A stretch of 64,000 nt of DNA from BPGX01 sp037447455 (GCA_037447455.1 JBBIGQ010000001.1:186001-250000); one strand, 5' to 3'; positions 38,638 through 47,148 are shown, counted from the first letter of the stretch. The notes: generated from the letters alone by a model not told the origin. Numbers and translations are program-made.

Positions 38638-38991
38638 TTACTCTCCATGGATGTATTTTTTCTTATCTAATAATTCCTCAGGTGTTTCTACATTATCTTC
38701 ATCTTTAATGCAACAATCCACAGGGCATACGGCTGCACACTGTGGCTCATCAAAAAAACCCACACACTCTGTACATTTATCTGTCACAATGTAATAAACA
38801 TCCATACTTTTGGGGGCTTGTGGGGCATCTGCATCCGTTTCTATTCCAGAATTTTTACCATGCACCATTCCGGATAATTTGGTGCCATCTGAGAATCGCC
38901 ATTCTGCCCCCCCTTCATAAATGGCATTATTTGGACACTCAGGTTCACACGCACCACAATTTATGCATTCATCAGTTATTTTAATAGCCAT
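38638..38991 (-). CDS. Dicluster ferredoxin, 2[4Fe-4S]
   Basis: A 117-residue cytoplasmic electron carrier. The first cluster motif is CINCGACEPECPNNA and the second is CTECVGFFDEPQCAAVCPVDC, with eight-residue spacing inside the second motif as in Alvin-type ferredoxins. An insertion of about 35 residues separates the two motifs. A -7 box lies within the end of the upstream glycosyltransferase gene, so it can be expressed alone. Its partner enzyme is not evident here. Confidence 0.93.
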   Translation of the reverse strand: MAIKITDECINCGACEPECPNNAIYEGGAEWRFSDGTKLSGMVHGKNSGIETDADAPQAPKSMDVYYIVTDKCTECVGFFDEPQCAAVCPVDCCIKDEDNVETPEELLDKKKYIHGE

Positions 38992-38995
38992 AATT

Positions 38996-40279
38996 TCAAA
39001 AATTTGCCCACAAAAGTAGAGAAATATTCATGGATAGAAAAATGATTAAAGTCAAGTCTAATTTTTCGATAAGCATTTTATATTTCCGGGCTAATGCTTC
39101 AATAGTATGATTTTTTAATACAAAATCTTTGGCTCTATTTCCCATTATTTTTCTTTCTTCATCAGACATGCTATATAGACGAATAATCGCATCTGCTATT
39201 TTCTGAGGATTCTGAGAATAAATACTTATACCACATTTCGCTTGTTCCACAATATTATTAGGTGAGTTAATAGCAATAATAAGGGGTTTTGCAGCGTATA
39301 AATAATCAAATAATTTATTAGGAGATATGCCATATTTAAATAAATTTTTATTTTCTAATCCGATATAACATACATCAAAAAATTTTAATAAACTCTGAAT
39401 TTGTTTTTTAGGAATAGGGTTTATAAAATATACATTCTTAAGATCATATTTTTGTACTAATTGTGATAATTTTTCTTTTTCACTGCCATCACCAACAATC
39501 AAAAAAACAATCTCTTGTTTATCCCTTAAAATATTGGCCGCTTCTATAAGATAATGCATAGCATTGGCCGTACCAATCGTACCAGCATATCCTATGATAA
39601 ACTTGTTTTTAGGTATTAAACTTTCCAATTCATTAGATAAAGAGGCATTAACCTCTTCAATATCTATGCCATTGGGTATATATTCAAATGTTTTATCAAA
39701 ACCTTCGTCTTTCAAATACTGTTGATAATTAGGTAATACAGACACAATTGCATCACTATTTCTGATAGCAAAATGTTCAAAAAATTTCAACAATTGAATA
39801 AAAGGATGTTTGTTTGAATATCCACCCAACTCCTGAATAGACAAGGGCCAAATATCTTTTACTTCAAAAATCAACTTAGCATTATGCTTCTTTGCCCATC
39901 TGTAAGCGGGGAATACAGGAATCGTCTGCATAGGTGATACTATAATATAATCAGGGTTACCAATTTTTTTTGCTGGTAAAAAAAATAATGAGAATGTGTA
40001 CCAAAACCACTTTAAAACTCTTTTTATAGAATGCGCAGATGGATACTTCGGGACTTTAATCCACACATACTGTATACCATCAATTTGTTCAAAATTAAAC
40101 CATTTTTGATGCGGTGGAATTTTCTTAAATAAATGAGAATAGGTGGAGCTAATAATAGTTACGGTATAGCCAAGTTTAATTAATTCCTTAGACAAATAGT
40201 AATGTCTGAATTCCATTCCATGATAGGTGCTTCCAGCGTATTCATTGATTATCCAGATATGCTTGTTTGATATATTCAC
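38996..40279 (-). CDS. Glycosyltransferase family 4
   Basis: A 427-residue GT-B glycosyltransferase. The N-terminal domain contains WIINEYAGSTYHGMEFRHYY and a glycine-poor acceptor site. The C-terminal GT4 domain shows FIGYAGTIGTANAMHYLIEA, FLIVGDGSEKEKLSQLVQKY and YGISPNKLFDYLYAAKPLII with the EX7E-like region weakly kept. The family builds capsule, O-antigen or other polysaccharides from nucleotide sugars. It ends with a hydrophobic stretch (LTLIIFLSMNISLLLWANF). It lies 4 bases upstream of the ferredoxin start. The donor and acceptor are unknown. Confidence 0.88.
   Translation of the reverse strand: MNISNKHIWIINEYAGSTYHGMEFRHYYLSKELIKLGYTVTIISSTYSHLFKKIPPHQKWFNFEQIDGIQYVWIKVPKYPSAHSIKRVLKWFWYTFSLFFLPAKKIGNPDYIIVSPMQTIPVFPAYRWAKKHNAKLIFEVKDIWPLSIQELGGYSNKHPFIQLLKFFEHFAIRNSDAIVSVLPNYQQYLKDEGFDKTFEYIPNGIDIEEVNASLSNELESLIPKNKFIIGYAGTIGTANAMHYLIEAANILRDKQEIVFLIVGDGSEKEKLSQLVQKYDLKNVYFINPIPKKQIQSLLKFFDVCYIGLENKNLFKYGISPNKLFDYLYAAKPLIIAINSPNNIVEQAKCGISIYSQNPQKIADAIIRLYSMSDEERKIMGNRAKDFVLKNHTIEALARKYKMLIEKLDLTLIIFLSMNISLLLWANF
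39011..39018 (-). promoter_or_regulatory. -7 box TACTTTTG of the ferredoxin gene
   Basis: Minus-strand TAnnTTTG match ending 19 bases before the ferredoxin ATG, located inside the 3' end of the glycosyltransferase 4 gene. Confidence 0.45.
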
Positions 40280-40312
40280 AATTGAAAAATGAGCAGCAAA
40301 GAAAATAAAAAA

Positions 40313-40339
40313 AGCCGTACCAAATATCTTGACACGGCT
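40313..40339 (-). terminator. Rho-independent terminator of the phaJ-phaB-like operon
   Basis: On the minus strand an 11-bp stem (two G-T pairs) with the GATAT loop is followed by a T-run. It lies 28 bases after the reductase stop codon and upstream of the glycosyltransferase 4 gene. Confidence 0.85.
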
Positions 40340-40366
40340 ATCTATAGTAATTGATTATTGCAAAAA

Positions 40367-41104
40367 CTAATACATGTGTTGACCACCATTAATACTATAA
40401 TTAGCCCCGGTAATAAAACTTGCTTCATCACTTGCCAAGAAGCTCACTAAAAACGCTATTTCATGCGTCCCACCTAATCTACCCAAAGGGATTTGTTCAA
40501 TAATTTTTGCCAATATGTCTTCACGTACAGCCATGACCATATCCGTTGCAACGTATCCGGGAGAGATTGTATTAACTGTAATTCCGTACTTAGCGACTTC
40601 CAATGCTAAAGACTTGGTAAATCCGTGCATACCAGCTTTTGCAGCGCTGTAATTGCATTGTCCAATTTGTCCACGTTGTCCATTTACCGATGAGATATTA
40701 ATAATTCTTCCAAATTTTCGTTCAATCATTTTTTCAATCACGTTGCGCGTGCAATTAAACACACTGTACAAATTGGTTTTAAGTACAGCATCCCATTGTT
40801 CATAACTCATCTTAATCAATCTCGTATCTCTGGTAATTCCGGCATTGTTCACTAATACATCAATGTGACCTACTTCTTTTTCAATTTGTTCAATCATGGA
40901 TTTAGCAGAGTTGAAATCGCTAACATCCCCATGGAATAAGGGAATATCAAACCCTTCGTTTTTCATTTGCTGCATCCATTTTTCGGCTTTTTCTTTTGTA
41001 TGATAATTACCTACCACTTTGAAACCATCCTGATATAATTTTTTACACATGGCGGTTCCTAAACCACCAGTAGCACCTGTAACTAATGCAATTCTTCCTT
41101 TCAT
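40367..41104 (-). CDS. phaB: Acetoacetyl-CoA reductase-like short-chain dehydrogenase
   Basis: A 245-residue SDR enzyme with the cofactor motif TGATGGLG, NNAG, the catalytic Ser (INISSVNGQRGQIGQ) and YSAAK, and the C-terminal GANYSINGGQHMY. The sequence around the active site and the end is closest to PhaB/PhbB, which reduces acetoacetyl-CoA to (R)-3-hydroxybutyryl-CoA, rather than FabG. It follows a MaoC-type hydratase by 31 bases. Together they could feed polyhydroxyalkanoate synthesis, but no PHA synthase gene is in the window, so a role in fatty acid metabolism is also possible. Confidence 0.85.
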   Translation of the reverse strand: MKGRIALVTGATGGLGTAMCKKLYQDGFKVVGNYHTKEKAEKWMQQMKNEGFDIPLFHGDVSDFNSAKSMIEQIEKEVGHIDVLVNNAGITRDTRLIKMSYEQWDAVLKTNLYSVFNCTRNVIEKMIERKFGRIINISSVNGQRGQIGQCNYSAAKAGMHGFTKSLALEVAKYGITVNTISPGYVATDMVMAVREDILAKIIEQIPLGRLGGTHEIAFLVSFLASDEASFITGANYSINGGQHMY

Positions 41105-41135
41105 AGTTGTAATTTTAAGAGTTAATGATTAGTTA

Positions 41136-41540
41136 TTATTTAATTTGATTTACATTCATTATTAATGCTTCGCCAGATGTACAAACATTTCCGGTTGCTT
41201 TATCTTTAATCAATGTTTCGACTATAGCCCGATTTTTCTCAGCAATAATTTCTTTTACCGTAAATTCTGCAATATAAGGTGTATCCACATACATTGGTTT
41301 TAAAAAGTTTAATGACTGCTTTAAATAAATCGTTCCCTCTCCCGGAAACATTGTTCCAAAAACTTTACTAAACAACGCTGCACCTAACATGCCATGCATA
41401 ATAGGTCGCTTAAACATTGTTTTAGACGCATATTCCGGGTCAATATGAACAGGGTTATTATCTCCTGTTACTCTTGCAAACTCTTCCACACCTTTTTGTG
41501 AAAATTGAAATTCATGTGTAAACACATCACCTGTTTTCAT
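41136..41540 (-). CDS. MaoC family (R)-specific enoyl-CoA hydratase-like protein
   Basis: A 134-residue single hot-dog protein with the hydratase motif VTGDNNPVHIDPEYA (Asp and His catalytic) and RPIMHGMLGAALFSKVFG. It resembles PhaJ, which hydrates trans-2-enoyl-CoA to the (R)-3-hydroxyacyl form. The ATG at 41540 was preferred over an in-frame TTG at 41558. A -7 box lies 30 bases upstream. It is in an operon with the acetoacetyl-CoA reductase-like gene, so both make or use (R)-3-hydroxyacyl-CoA. Confidence 0.85.
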   Translation of the reverse strand: MKTGDVFTHEFQFSQKGVEEFARVTGDNNPVHIDPEYASKTMFKRPIMHGMLGAALFSKVFGTMFPGEGTIYLKQSLNFLKPMYVDTPYIAEFTVKEIIAEKNRAIVETLIKDKATGNVCTSGEALIMNVNQIK

Positions 41541-41570
41541 AAATTTACTTTTATACAAAATATTTTACTG

Positions 41571-41578
41571 CAAATATA
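41571..41578 (-). promoter_or_regulatory. -7 box TATATTTG of the phaJ-phaB-like operon
   Basis: Minus-strand TAnnTTTG match ending 30 bases before the hydratase ATG at 41540. Confidence 0.45.
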
Positions 41579-41718
41579 ATGAATAATAGATAAATATAAT
41601 AAAAAAATATTTCAATTCTATTTACATGCTTTATACTTTTAAAAAACTACCAACTCTGCCTCTTTGATATTTTAAATTTTATAAATAAAGTTAATTTTTT
41701 TATTTAATTATTTAATAA

Positions 41719-41751
41719 TTTGCTTAAATAATAAAATATTAAATATATTTG
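41719..41751 (+). promoter_or_regulatory. Promoter TTTG-N21-TATATTTG of the mercury operon
   Basis: TTTG at 41719-41722 and TATATTTG at 41744-41751 with 21 bases between. The ATG of the ArsR-type regulator is 20 bases downstream. An AT-rich inverted repeat TTTAATA/TATTAAA overlaps it and might be the repressor site, though chance is likely in such AT-rich DNA. Confidence 0.5.
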
Positions 41752-41771
41752 CTCCCAGAAAAAATAAATTT

Positions 41772-42146
41772 ATGGTAAAAGAAAGTTGTACAAGATTGTT
41801 TGCGAATGAAACAATCATCAAAGAATGCAAAAAAACCATTCGTAATAATGAAAGTATTTTTCTACAGTTATCCCGTATTTTTTCATTAGCCGGTAGTGAT
41901 GTTCGTTTAAAAATTCTCTATCTGCTTGAAGAAGAAGTTGAACTTTGTCCTTGCGATTTATCAGACATTTTGGGCATGACTGTGCCGGCAGTATCGCAGC
42001 ATCTTCGTAAAATGAAAGATGCCGGCATTATTACCAACCGCCGGGAAGGACAAACTATTTATTATTCTCTTGTAAAAGAAAATAAAAATCTACTTCGTCC
42101 TTTATTTAAATCTATTCATCAACTCAAAAAACAAGAAACACTATGA
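41772..42146 (+). CDS. ArsR/SmtB-type metal-responsive repressor of the mer operon
   Basis: A 124-residue winged-helix repressor. The core is RIFSLAGSDVRLKILYLLEE, with the metal-site motif ELCPCDL (Cys59, Cys61) in the helix that ArsR/CadC proteins use. The recognition helix is TVPAVSQHLRKMKDAGI and the wing follows. Extra cysteines at residues 6 and 19 could complete a thiolate site for Hg(II). In Bacteroidota, mer operons are known to carry an ArsR-type regulator instead of MerR. The stop overlaps the merTP start (ATGA). It is the only intact gene of the operon. Confidence 0.9.
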   Translation: MVKESCTRLFANETIIKECKKTIRNNESIFLQLSRIFSLAGSDVRLKILYLLEEEVELCPCDLSDILGMTVPAVSQHLRKMKDAGIITNRREGQTIYYSLVKENKNLLRPLFKSIHQLKKQETL

Positions 42147-42748
42147 AAACAACTCACCACAACAAAACATGAATTACAGAAGTAGTAACTGCTGTTGCAG
42201 CGTCCTTGTGCTGCATTACGCCGGTGCTATCATTAATAGCAGGAATAGGTGGAATTGCTTCTGCCTTTTCGTGATTAGAACCAGCCCGACCATTCCTTGT
42301 AGGCGTCACAGTGATAGTTCTTGGATTTGCATGGTATCAAAAACTCAAACCCAGACAGGAAATGGTTTGTGCCTGTGAAGAAGATGAAAAACCATCGTTT
42401 TTTCAATCTAAACTATTTTTGGGAATTGTAACGGTTTTTGCTATTTTGATGTTGTCATTTCCTTATTATTCTCACGTATTTTATCCAAAATCAAGTGAAA
42501 AAATAATTGTGGTCAACGCTGAAAATATAACAGAAGCGCATTTTGAAATCGCAGGGATGACTTGCAAAGGTTGTGAAGAACATGTAAAACATGCGGCCGC
42601 TCAACTTCCCGGATACATATCTGCAGAAGCTAATCATACTACTGATAAAGCCACAGTGAAATTTGACAAAACTAAAAATAGTTTAGATGAAGTCATTGCA
42701 GCTATCGATGCTACTGGATATAAAGTTGTTAAAAGTGAAATAAAATAA
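42143..42748 (+). pseudogene. merTP: Mercuric transport protein MerTP with two TGA codons
   Basis: One frame of 201 codons matches the fused MerT-MerP transporter of Bacteroidota. It has membrane segments with the Hg-binding pair SLCCITPVL, a second transport segment, and a C-terminal MerP domain with the metal motif GMTCKGCEEHVK. Two in-frame TGA codons (42170-42172 and 42272-42274) break it. The context (NKT-x-ITEVVTA and SAFS-x-LEPARPF) indicates that both replace Trp. The 3' part from 42311 is still open. UGA is a normal stop in this genome, so the protein is probably not made. Confidence 0.85.
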
Positions 42749-42774
42749 TGAATAATCTTAAAAACTAAAATCAT

Positions 42775-43119
42775 AAAAAAATCATTTTAATTTTTACTAG
42801 CGGGCTGATATTCACTGCTTGCTCAAACACCAATCCACCTCATGGTGAAGAAGGTCATCAATGTACAGAAGAGTGTAAGATGATGAATGAGCCATCTTCA
42901 CAAACTATCACCGAAAATGATGCTACAGCAGCTCCCGACACAGAACTAAAAGAACACTACTGTACAGAGTCCTGTAAGAATGGACAACATGTATTTGCTC
43001 ATGGAGAAAAAAGACATCATTGTAGTGAAGAATGCTTAAAAAACAATAATCCCTCTGAGGTCATAATTACTCTTAATAACAACTTATCATTAAATAAAAA
43101 CTCAAAATATAAAACATAA
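42775..43119 (+). pseudogene. Cys/His-rich lipoprotein of the mer operon, start codon lost
   Basis: The frame reads a lipoprotein signal (IILIFTSGLIFTAC|S) and then a mature part with three CxxxC elements: CTEECK, YCTESCKNGQH and HHCSEECLKNN. It reaches a TAA at 43117-43119. There is no start in frame: the sequence where ATG-AAA would be expected lacks one G (42773-42775). It may have been a periplasmic or surface mercury-binding protein, from its place in the operon and Cys/His content. An internal ATG at 42880 would miss the signal peptide. Confidence 0.55.
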
Positions 43120-43130
43120 AACTAATTTCA

Positions 43131-43234
43131 ATGAAAACAGAAAAACTCAATCTGGAAATCACAGGAATGACTTGCGAACATTGCGCAGTCAACATTCATT
43201 AGCAAACTATTAAAAGCAAAACATGGCGTCTTAG
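43131..43234 (+). pseudogene. Out-of-frame NmerA (HMA) domain remnant
   Basis: From ATG 43131 the frame gives the start of a heavy-metal-associated domain (LEITGMTCEHCAVNI) and then a TAG at 43200. The same domain goes on in a second frame (SKLLKAKHGVLDVQINYKTG), and after 43260 in the frame of the reductase core. Two single-base insertions, one near 43200 and one in the GGG at 43258-43260, explain this. It was the N-terminal domain of MerA. Confidence 0.75.
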
Positions 43235-44794
43235 ATGTCCAAATTAATTACAAAACAGGGTGAAGTGTTATACGACCCTGATACTATTTCCAAAGATGTT
43301 ATTGCACACACTATTAATAACACTAAAAACTATAAAGTTAAATCTATGAGTTGTTGTAATATCAATACCAGCCATTACGATGTCATTATCATCGGTGGCG
43401 GCTCATCGGCTTTCGCAGCGGCTATTGAATGTAATACTCAAGGAAAAACCACCTTACTCATCAATGGCGGATTACCCATCGGTGGTACCTGCGTCAACAT
43501 TGGTTGCGTCCCTTCCAAATTCCTGATTCGGGCAGCAGAAACTATCTTTCACGGCTCACACTCACATTTCGATGGGATTAGCTTCTCCAAACCAGAAGTG
43601 AATTTTCAAAAAATCATTCAGCAAAAGAAACGATTGGTGGCAGAACTGCAACAGAAAAAATACATAGACCTGTTAGACGATCTGGAAATGGTCAGAGTTA
43701 TCGAAGGGATGGCTACGTTCTCAGATGAAAAAACAATACTCGTCAATGGGAAAGACGAATATACAGCCGAAAAAATTATTATTGCCACCGGCACTACTAT
43801 ACACATACCACCCATTGCAGGACTAAAAGAAGCTAGTTATCTTACCAATGCTACGCTTTTTGATATGGAAGAAAAAACCGAATCCTTAACCATTCTCGGA
43901 GCCGGTTATATCGGATTGGAAATTGCCTGTGCGTATAATCGCTTAGGTGTAAAAATACGAATCGTTGAGTTTACAGATAGGGCCATTCGCAATCAAATGT
44001 CCGACATTAGCGAAGAAATCCAGCAGCATTTAATAAATGAAGGCATAGAATTTTATCCTAATTATCGGATTGATAAAGTAGAAAGGGTTGGTTCAAGGAT
44101 TATCATACACGGCAAGAATGTTAAGAACAATTCACCTTTTGAATTTATTGAAACCGGTCACATAGTAGTAGCAACCGGCACCACACCTAACACCAAATTA
44201 CTTGGATTAGAAAAAATTGGAGTGGCTACACTTCCATTGGGTCATATCCTTGTGAATGAATTTTTACAAACCAGCGTGCCCCATATTTTTGCTATAGGCG
44301 ATTGCAATCAAAATCCACCTTACGTTTATACCGCTGCCTACGAAGGAAAAATTGCAGCCATTAACTGCGCCGCTTGTTGTATAGATGAATTTAAAAGAGT
44401 AGATTATAACGGACTTCCATGGGTTATTTTTACTGATCCACAAGTAGCCGGCGTCGGAATGGACGAAGCAGAATGTGAAAAGAAAAATATACCCTATGAA
44501 GTTAGTAAAATAGCATTAAGTGAGGTGCCTCGTGCCATTACGGCAATGGATACACGTGGGTTTATTAAACTCATTCGGCATCCTGAAACCGATCAATTAC
44601 TCGGCGCTAGAATTATCGCTCCGGAAGGCGGAGAACTCGTCATGGAATTGAGTTTAGCTATCAAATATGGCATTACCACATCCGAATTAGCAGAAAGTTT
44701 ACATCCTTATCTCACCTTGTCAGAAGGCATAAAATTGGCTGCCATTGGATTTAGAAAAAATGTGGCAACACTCAGTTGCTGTGCAGCTAAATGA
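43235..44794 (+). CDS. merA: Mercuric reductase MerA core
   Basis: MerA reduces Hg(II) to Hg(0) with NADPH and FAD. From 43235 the frame is open for 519 codons. It has the FAD motif YDVIIIGGGSSAFAAA, the redox-active GGTCVNIGCVPSKFL, the NADPH motif LTILGAGYIGLEIA, GDCNQNPPYVYTAAYEG, and the C-terminal cysteine pair SCCAAK typical of MerA. The N-terminal HMA domain is out of frame. Translation could start at 43235 or at ATG 43346 (MSCCNINTS), giving a core enzyme. Core MerA without the HMA domain is known to be active, so this piece could still function. Confidence 0.85.
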   Translation: MSKLITKQGEVLYDPDTISKDVIAHTINNTKNYKVKSMSCCNINTSHYDVIIIGGGSSAFAAAIECNTQGKTTLLINGGLPIGGTCVNIGCVPSKFLIRAAETIFHGSHSHFDGISFSKPEVNFQKIIQQKKRLVAELQQKKYIDLLDDLEMVRVIEGMATFSDEKTILVNGKDEYTAEKIIIATGTTIHIPPIAGLKEASYLTNATLFDMEEKTESLTILGAGYIGLEIACAYNRLGVKIRIVEFTDRAIRNQMSDISEEIQQHLINEGIEFYPNYRIDKVERVGSRIIIHGKNVKNNSPFEFIETGHIVVATGTTPNTKLLGLEKIGVATLPLGHILVNEFLQTSVPHIFAIGDCNQNPPYVYTAAYEGKIAAINCAACCIDEFKRVDYNGLPWVIFTDPQVAGVGMDEAECEKKNIPYEVSKIALSEVPRAITAMDTRGFIKLIRHPETDQLLGARIIAPEGGELVMELSLAIKYGITTSELAESLHPYLTLSEGIKLAAIGFRKNVATLSCCAAK

Positions 44795-44860
44795 AATCAT
44801 AAAATTTTTGTCATGAAAACCACATTTTTTCATCTATGATTCTAATAATCAAAAATAAAA

Positions 44861-45499
44861 ATGATTATGCATTTTTATGCCATCTCTATACGTTTAGCAA
44901 GTACTTTAATCTTGCTTTTAAACACCATCTGGATGTGGGGACAAAAAGCACAATCTATATTGGATAACTTTTATTTGTTTGAGGTAAATGGAAAAGTGCA
45001 AGTTTATTGTACCATAACTTCCGGAAAAACTTGCCAAGGCATTGAAATATGGAGAAAAACTGATAGAAATGATTTTGAGAAGGTGGGGCATATTAAAGGT
45101 ATTTGTGGCAGTGTTTCGTCCCCGGTATCATATTCATTTACTGACGAAAATCCTCCAAAGAATGAGACATTAATCTACAAATTGTATTTAGGAGGTTATG
45201 GGTATACCGATGTTAGAGAAGTCTGGGTTTCAGATTTAAAGGAGTTGGCATACAAAGTAATTCCCAATCCTGCCAGAGATAAAGCACGAATTTACATTAA
45301 CACGTCATCCTTTGTTTCATCTTCAAATACCTATTACCTTAACTTATACAATCATAATGGCAATAAATTAATCACTGTAGAAAGTGGGGACATGTTCTTT
45401 GAATTGAATGTATCTCACTTAAATAACGGCGTGTATTATTTTGATATGTTTAATAATGAAATTTTCATTACCTTTGGAAAAATATATGTCAATCATTAA
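44861..45499 (+). CDS. Small secreted protein with a T9SS-type sorting domain
   Basis: A 212-residue protein with an N-terminal hydrophobic signal (IRLASTLILLLNTIWMWGQK). A central beta-rich domain follows (FEVNGKVQVYCTITSGKTCQ, EIWRKTDRNDFEKVGHIKGI), like a fibronectin-type fold. The C-terminal 75 residues resemble a type A T9SS domain (VIPNPARDKARIYINT, LYNHNGNKLITVESG, LNNGVYYFDMF). It lies between merA and the thioredoxin genes. The function is unknown; it is likely exported and anchored. Confidence 0.72.
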   Translation: MIMHFYAISIRLASTLILLLNTIWMWGQKAQSILDNFYLFEVNGKVQVYCTITSGKTCQGIEIWRKTDRNDFEKVGHIKGICGSVSSPVSYSFTDENPPKNETLIYKLYLGGYGYTDVREVWVSDLKELAYKVIPNPARDKARIYINTSSFVSSSNTYYLNLYNHNGNKLITVESGDMFFELNVSHLNNGVYYFDMFNNEIFITFGKIYVNH

Positions 45500-45511
45500 A
45501 AACTTAACTTT

Positions 45512-45964
45512 ATGAAGGCAACACTGTTAATTTCAATGGCTTCAGCTATTTATTTATCCATCGTACCATTTTTCAAAAATGATAAAATTGTAACAGATCG
45601 GGCAGGTATTAAATTTTACGACGGAAAATTTAAAGATGCATTAAGTTTAGCAAAAAAAGAAAATAAAATAGTATTTTTGGACATTTACGCTTCCTGGTGC
45701 GGGCCGTGTAAAAAATTAAAATATAAAACCTTTTCGAATGAACAGGTTGGTGAATTTTATAATGAAAATTTTATCAATCTTTCTTTGGATGGTGAAGAAG
45801 GTGAAGGTATGGTACTAGCTCAAAAATACGGAGTATATTCTTATCCAACACTATTATTCCTAAACGATAATGGTGATGTAATATACAATGCAGTTGGTTA
45901 CCATAATCCTGATGAGTTTATTGAACTGGGTCAAAAGGTATTAAAGAAATACAAAAAACAATAA
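45512..45964 (+). CDS. Thioredoxin-like protein with N-terminal membrane anchor or signal
   Basis: A 150-residue thioredoxin-fold protein with a hydrophobic N-terminus (LLISMASAIYLSIVPFF), so it acts in the periplasm or at the membrane. The active site is ASWCGPCKKLK (Cys63, Cys66), followed by FINLSLDGEEGEG and the cis-Pro region YSYPTLLFLNDNG. This matches thiol:disulfide interchange proteins with an FLDIYASWCGPC start. Only 3 bases separate it from the next thioredoxin gene, suggesting a shared operon for thiol repair. Confidence 0.9.
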   Translation: MKATLLISMASAIYLSIVPFFKNDKIVTDRAGIKFYDGKFKDALSLAKKENKIVFLDIYASWCGPCKKLKYKTFSNEQVGEFYNENFINLSLDGEEGEGMVLAQKYGVYSYPTLLFLNDNGDVIYNAVGYHNPDEFIELGQKVLKKYKKQ

Positions 45965-45967
45965 AAT

Positions 45968-46582
45968 ATGATTATTCAAGGAAAAGTTTTCACCTACAAG
46001 GAGTATTTTGAATGGGCACAATCTCAGATAAATGCGCCCGCCAAAAACGAGAAAGATCAAAAGTTACTGGAATTTGTTCGCTTAAATATCAAAAGAATGG
46101 AGCGGTTAAACAAAACCATTGAATTAGAAAAATCACTAATTGGTTGCCTTAAAAACATTCGTATAAAAATGAATTGGTTTATTATTGCAGAGCCATGGTG
46201 TGGAGATTGTTCACAAATTGTCCCTGTACTTGCTAAGATATCAGAAATTGCAGAAAAGTGTATTCGCCTGAAGATTATTTTAAGATATGAAAATCCATCC
46301 TGGATTGAGAAATACCATACCAATGGGAGTAAGTCGATTCCCAAACTTATCGCATTTGATGAGTTAGGAAATGAATTATTTATTTGGGGACCAAGGCCTG
46401 CTGAAGCACAAGCCATTTTTATGGATTGGAAAAACAATCCTCAAAACAAAAGCTGGGATGATTTTGAAAAAGATCTTCATATTTGGTACACCAAAGACAA
46501 AACCCATTCAATACAAAAAGAAATTTATGAAAAATTACTTACAGTTCATTCCAAAAATATGGCTTTTAGTAGCAACAATTAA
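45968..46582 (+). CDS. Thioredoxin family protein with WCGDC site
   Basis: A 204-residue cytoplasmic-looking protein. An N-terminal helical part is followed by a thioredoxin fold with WFIIAEPWCGDCSQIVP (Cys78, Cys81), RLKIILRYENP and SKSIPKLIAFDELG with the cis-Pro. The WCGDC active site is typical of a Bacteroidota and Bacillus thioredoxin subgroup whose role is not well known. It overlaps the broken peroxiredoxin gene by 56 bases, so the genes once formed one unit for peroxide or thiol stress. Confidence 0.88.
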   Translation: MIIQGKVFTYKEYFEWAQSQINAPAKNEKDQKLLEFVRLNIKRMERLNKTIELEKSLIGCLKNIRIKMNWFIIAEPWCGDCSQIVPVLAKISEIAEKCIRLKIILRYENPSWIEKYHTNGSKSIPKLIAFDELGNELFIWGPRPAEAQAIFMDWKNNPQNKSWDDFEKDLHIWYTKDKTHSIQKEIYEKLLTVHSKNMAFSSNN

Positions 46583-47148
46583 TTTAATACTGCCACTTAT
46601 GATATTAAGTCAAAACAATACGAATCGTCCTGTATCAGAAGCAAAAGTATTAAAAGTAGGCACTAAAAATAGACCATTTCAGTGCTAATGATACTAATGG
46701 AAATCTGTATGTATTAAAAGATGTTCTACAAAAAGGCCCTGTAGGAGTAGTATTTATTCGTGGACAATGGTGTCCGTTTTGTAATAAACATTTATCGCAT
46801 CTACAAGATAGTTTAAATTTAGTTTATGAGAAAGGTGCGAGTGTGGTAGTTATTTCCCCTGAAAAACCGGAATACATCCAAAAATCGATTGCCAAAACAG
46901 GTGCTAAATTCAGCATTCTTCATGATGAGGATTACAAAATTTCGGATTTATTTGATGTAACGTTTAAACCAACCGGCATGTTGAGATTAATGTATAATAC
47001 GATGCTGGGAGCCAACTTAAAAAAATCACATTCCGATGATAGTGAACGCTTACCTGTACCCGTCACCTTTATTTTGAACAAAAAAGGAGTGGTTGTTTGG
47101 GGACACTTTTATCCAGACTATAAAAAATATATCCTCTTCATAATTTAA
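46527..47148 (+). pseudogene. Peroxiredoxin (AhpC/TSA family) with a frameshift
   Basis: The first part (46527-46688) encodes a membrane-type start and the beginning of an AhpC/TSA domain. It stops after KVGTKN because an extra A sits in the run at about 46664-46668. The next frame continues with SANDTNGNLYVLKDV, GVVFIRGQWCPFCNKHLSHL (peroxidatic Cys) and VTFILNKKGVVVWGHFYPDY, to a stop at 47146-47148. The last residues (YILFII) do not look like the usual end, so a further lesion near 47125 is possible. It would have reduced peroxides using the neighbouring thioredoxins. Confidence 0.75.

Noticed and set aside
40367..41540. A complete PHA synthesis operon
   Set aside because: No PHA synthase or phasin gene is present next to the reductase and hydratase, so only the two enzyme types were called.
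41711..41743. Inverted repeat TTTAATA/TATTAAA as a certain ArsR operator
   Set aside because: The region is almost pure A/T, so such a repeat is expected by chance. Kept only as a remark in the promoter entry.
42143..42748. Genome-wide recoding of UGA as Trp
   Set aside because: UGA ends era, the ECF sigma gene, the precursor gene (followed by a terminator) and several ATGA overlaps, and TGG is used for Trp everywhere else.
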